Source: Clostridia bacterium
GTDB lineage: Bacteria > Bacillota_A > Clostridia > Christensenellales > Aristaeellaceae
Assembly: GCA_017398245.1 (NCBI GenBank)
Contig: JAFQGN010000110.1
Location: forward strand, 1 to 8,584
DNA length: 8,584 nucleotides
Direction of reading: 5' to 3'
Below, piece after piece: positions 6,393 to 8,584 of this stretch. The first letter of the stretch is position 1. Every line of letters begins with the position of its first letter. The position numbers and the translations under genes were made by a program. The notes under the pieces were generated by a model, which worked only from the letters and a program-made list of their open reading frames with translations, searched no databases and was not told the origin of the DNA.

Positions 6393-6407
6393 TTTCAAAA
6401 ACCACGG

Positions 6408-6435
6408 CGGCTCCGAGAGATCGGAGCCGTTTTTT
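6408..6435 (+). terminator. Intrinsic terminator after the BFD-like gene
   Basis: CGGCTCCGA (6408-6416) pairs perfectly with TCGGAGCCG (6421-6429) around the loop GAGA and is followed at once by six T (6430-6435). This is a textbook Rho-independent terminator, 15 bases after the stop codon. Confidence 0.93.
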
Positions 6436-6459
6436 AATGCCTGCGGGCGCGCTTGGGTA

Positions 6460-6488
6460 TTGCAAAACGGGCAGATTTATGTGATACT
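6460..6488 (+). promoter_or_regulatory. Extended -10 promoter candidate for the glycosidase-like gene
   Basis: TTGCAA (6460-6465) is 17 bases from GATACT (6483-6488), each matching 4 of 6 consensus bases. TG at 6480-6481 makes an extended -10. It sits just after the terminator of the preceding gene and 36 bases before the ATG at 6525, as expected for an independently transcribed gene. Confidence 0.5.
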
Positions 6489-6524
6489 TTGGGCATAGAA
6501 ATGCACCGAAAGGGGTTTTGATCC

Positions 6525-8474
6525 ATGCGGTTCCGCCAGGTCCATCTGGATTTTCATACCAGCGAGCACATTCCGGGCATCGGAGAGCAGTTCGATAAAA
6601 AGCAGTTTCAGCAGGCGCTGATCGCCGGGCATGTGGACAGCATCACCGTCTTTTCGAAATGCCACCACGGCTGGGCGTACCACCCCAGCAAGGCCAACAG
6701 GATGCACCCGAACCTGAAGTTCGATCTGCTCGGCGCGCAGCTGGAGGCCTGCAGGGAGCTCGGCGTGCGCGCGCCGGTGTATATCAGCGCGGGGCTCGAT
6801 GAAAAAGAAGTGCTTTTGCACCCGGAATGGCTGCGGGTCGATTTCGGCGCGGATATGAAAAACTACATGTCCCGCGTGGGCTGGCACCCAATGTGTTATA
6901 ACACGCCCTATCTGGACGTCCTCGCCGCGCAGGTGGAGGAAGTCATGGAACGGTATGACCCCTGCGGCATTTTCCTGGATATCTCCGCCGTGCGCAAATG
7001 CGTGTGCCCGGCCTGCTGCCGCAGCATGCTGGAAAAGGGGCTCGACCCGGACAACGAGGCCGACGTTCTCAAGCACGGCGAGGAAGTGTACGCCAACTAC
7101 TGCCTGCGCATGGAGCAGGCGGTGCGCAAGTATTCCGCCACGGCCACCATCTTCCATAACGCCGGGCACATCACCCACGGCCGGCGCGATATCGCGGGCT
7201 ACGATACCCATCTGGAACTCGAAAGCCTGCCCACCGGCGGCTGGGGCTACGACCACTTCCCCATGTCCTCCGCCTATGCGCGTACGCTGGGCCAGGAATT
7301 TTTGGGTATGACGGGCAAATTCCACACCTCCTGGGGCGAATTCGGCGGCTTCAAGCACCCGAACGCGCTCATTTATGAGACCGGACTCTCTCTGGCCTGC
7401 GGCGCGCACTGCTCCATCGGCGATCAACTGCACCCGGGCGGAGAGATGAACATGTCCACCTACAGGCTCATCGGCGCGGCCTACGAGCAGGTGGAGAAGA
7501 AGGAGCCCTGGTGCGAAGGCGCAAAGAACATCGCCGATATCGCCGTGCTCAGCTGCGAGGCCGTGCTCGGCACGGGCAGAAACGGCTTTGGCACCGAGAG
7601 CAACACCGGCGCGAACCGCATTCTGCTCGAGGGCAAGCATCTGTTCGATTTCATCGACGAGGAGACCCCGTTCGAAAACTACAAGCTCGTCATCCTGCCG
7701 GATCAGATCCTTCTGTGCGACAAGCTGACCGCGCGCCTGAACGCATACATGGCCAAGGGAGGCAAGGTGCTGCTCACGGGCTGGTCGGGCCTGGATATGG
7801 ATATGCAGCGCTTCACACTGGATATCGGCGCGCAGTACGCCGGCGCGAGCGAATTCCAGCCCGATTATATGATCCCGCAGTTTGCATGCACCAACGGCCA
7901 GACGGCCTACATCATGTACGCGCGCGGGCAGAAGCTGGAAAATGTCACCGGCGAAGTGTTCGCCTGCCGTCAGGCGCCGTATTTCAACCGCGCGCCGTTC
8001 CGATTCTGCTCCCACAAGCACACGCCCAACGACGTTTCCGCCGCGCTCGAGCCCGCCGCCGTGCGCAAGGGCAACGCGGCCTACATCGGCTGGACGGTGT
8101 TCGAAGATTACGCGCAGACGGGCGAGCTGATCTGCAAGGAGCTCGTACTGCACGCCATCGACATGCTCCTTGGCGACGAGCGCACCGTGCGCGCCGCGCT
8201 GCCGGACAGGGGCGTCGTTACCGTGACCGAGCAGGGCGAGCGCAAGATCGTGCACCTGCTCTTTGCCCATACCACCGTGCGCGGAAAGAATATCGAGGTC
8301 ATCGAAGACGCCGTGCCACTGCACGATGTGGCCGTATCCCTCAAGGCGGAGAAACAGCCCGCCTCCCTCACCCTCGTTCCGCAGAACACGCCCGTCGATT
8401 TCCGTTTCGACGGCCGCAGCGTATCCTTCACCGTGCCGGAAGTCCTTCTGCATCAGATGGTGTGCATCGAATAA
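6525..8474 (+). CDS. GHL6-like putative glycoside hydrolase with GH42-type trimerisation domain
   Basis: This 649-residue protein has three apparent parts. Residues 1 to about 340 form a TIM-barrel-like domain resembling hypothetical glycosyl hydrolase GHL6 (PF14871), with GIFLDIS (148-154) on a core strand. This is followed by a Cys motif (C159, C161, C164, C165) and later SWGEFGG (269-275) and CSIGDQLHPGG (296-306). Residues about 345-550 resemble the GH42 beta-galactosidase trimerisation domain; the segment around 385-423 (YKLVILPDQ then KGGKVLLTGW) is characteristic. About 555-649 is a beta-rich tail. There is no signal peptide or membrane segment, so it would act on imported oligosaccharides. 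Acidic candidates for catalysis are D152 and E272, chosen only by their place in conserved-looking strands. GAAAGGGG (6508-6515) is the ribosome site. The family is fairly sure; the enzymatic activity is not proven for this group and the substrate is unknown. Confidence 0.8.
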   Translation: MRFRQVHLDFHTSEHIPGIGEQFDKKQFQQALIAGHVDSITVFSKCHHGWAYHPSKANRMHPNLKFDLLGAQLEACRELGVRAPVYISAGLDEKEVLLHPEWLRVDFGADMKNYMSRVGWHPMCYNTPYLDVLAAQVEEVMERYDPCGIFLDISAVRKCVCPACCRSMLEKGLDPDNEADVLKHGEEVYANYCLRMEQAVRKYSATATIFHNAGHITHGRRDIAGYDTHLELESLPTGGWGYDHFPMSSAYARTLGQEFLGMTGKFHTSWGEFGGFKHPNALIYETGLSLACGAHCSIGDQLHPGGEMNMSTYRLIGAAYEQVEKKEPWCEGAKNIADIAVLSCEAVLGTGRNGFGTESNTGANRILLEGKHLFDFIDEETPFENYKLVILPDQILLCDKLTARLNAYMAKGGKVLLTGWSGLDMDMQRFTLDIGAQYAGASEFQPDYMIPQFACTNGQTAYIMYARGQKLENVTGEVFACRQAPYFNRAPFRFCSHKHTPNDVSAALEPAAVRKGNAAYIGWTVFEDYAQTGELICKELVLHAIDMLLGDERTVRAALPDRGVVTVTEQGERKIVHLLFAHTTVRGKNIEVIEDAVPLHDVAVSLKAEKQPASLTLVPQNTPVDFRFDGRSVSFTVPEVLLHQMVCIE

Positions 8475-8584
8475 CGCAAGCACACAGGCTGTTAGACGCA
8501 TTTTTGCCAACCTGATCCCCCGCCGCTGCCATCCGGATTTCGCTTGAATTCTTTGGATTTCCGGGTGCAAATCTGCAAAATTGC

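Noticed and set aside
6040..6398. Overlapping minus-strand frames around the BFD-like gene
   Set aside because: They lack ribosome sites and cover a plus-strand gene with an intact Cys motif, a Shine-Dalgarno site and a terminator.
6477..8570. 697-codon minus-strand frame opposite the glycosidase-like gene
   Set aside because: It is antisense to a recognisable multi-domain protein and has a biased A/G/H/V composition without motifs.
8475..8584. Downstream tail searched for a terminator or gene start
   Set aside because: It contains a short palindrome (ATCCGGAT, 8531-8538) and AT-rich bases but no convincing hairpin with U-tract and no reading frame.

Overview
The window is a GC-rich bacterial segment with strong Shine-Dalgarno sites (AGGAGG-like), compact operons and hairpin terminators. 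That style, together with the protein families present, suggests a high-GC anaerobic, gut-type Firmicute (Clostridia). This assignment is an inference; no rRNA or marker gene is present. Seven protein genes are supported. No rRNA, tRNA, CRISPR array, transposase or integrase was seen.

Layout. Bases 1-230 hold no gene but are full of dyad symmetry: a terminator-like hairpin at 7-40, a structured stretch at 77-134, and a perfect 19-bp inverted repeat at 167-208. On the minus strand, 231-2006 encodes an FAD-dependent oxidoreductase with a C-terminal beta-sandwich-like tail. A 169-bp divergent intergenic region (2007-2175), with a promoter candidate for each direction, separates it from a plus-strand amino-sugar cluster. 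That cluster is a NagA-type amidohydrolase (2176-3306), a ROK sugar kinase (3328-4233) and a NagB-type deaminase/isomerase (4426-5193). A bidirectional hairpin (5215-5246) ends this unit and the convergent minus-strand HAD hydrolase gene (5253-5927). A 264-bp spacer leads to a small plus-strand BFD-like [2Fe-2S] protein (6192-6392) with a clear intrinsic terminator. Its own promoter candidate then precedes a large cytoplasmic glycosidase-like protein (6525-8474, GHL6/GH42-trimerisation type). In 8475-8584 I see no gene.

How the genes may work together. Kinase, deacetylase and deaminase give the standard inner route: N-acetyl amino sugar to its 6-phosphate, to the amino-sugar 6-phosphate, to a ketose 6-phosphate plus ammonia. 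The use of a ROK kinase implies that the free sugar enters the cytoplasm unphosphorylated, by ABC or similar transport rather than PTS, or is released there by an intracellular glycosidase. The GHL6-like protein and the FAD oxidoreductase both lack signal peptides and could process imported glycans upstream of this route. NagA and NagB both carry active-site departures from the textbook enzymes, so the true substrate may not be GlcNAc. The most interesting reading is a redox-assisted cytoplasmic pathway for an amino-sugar-containing glycan; this is a hypothesis from gene proximity only.
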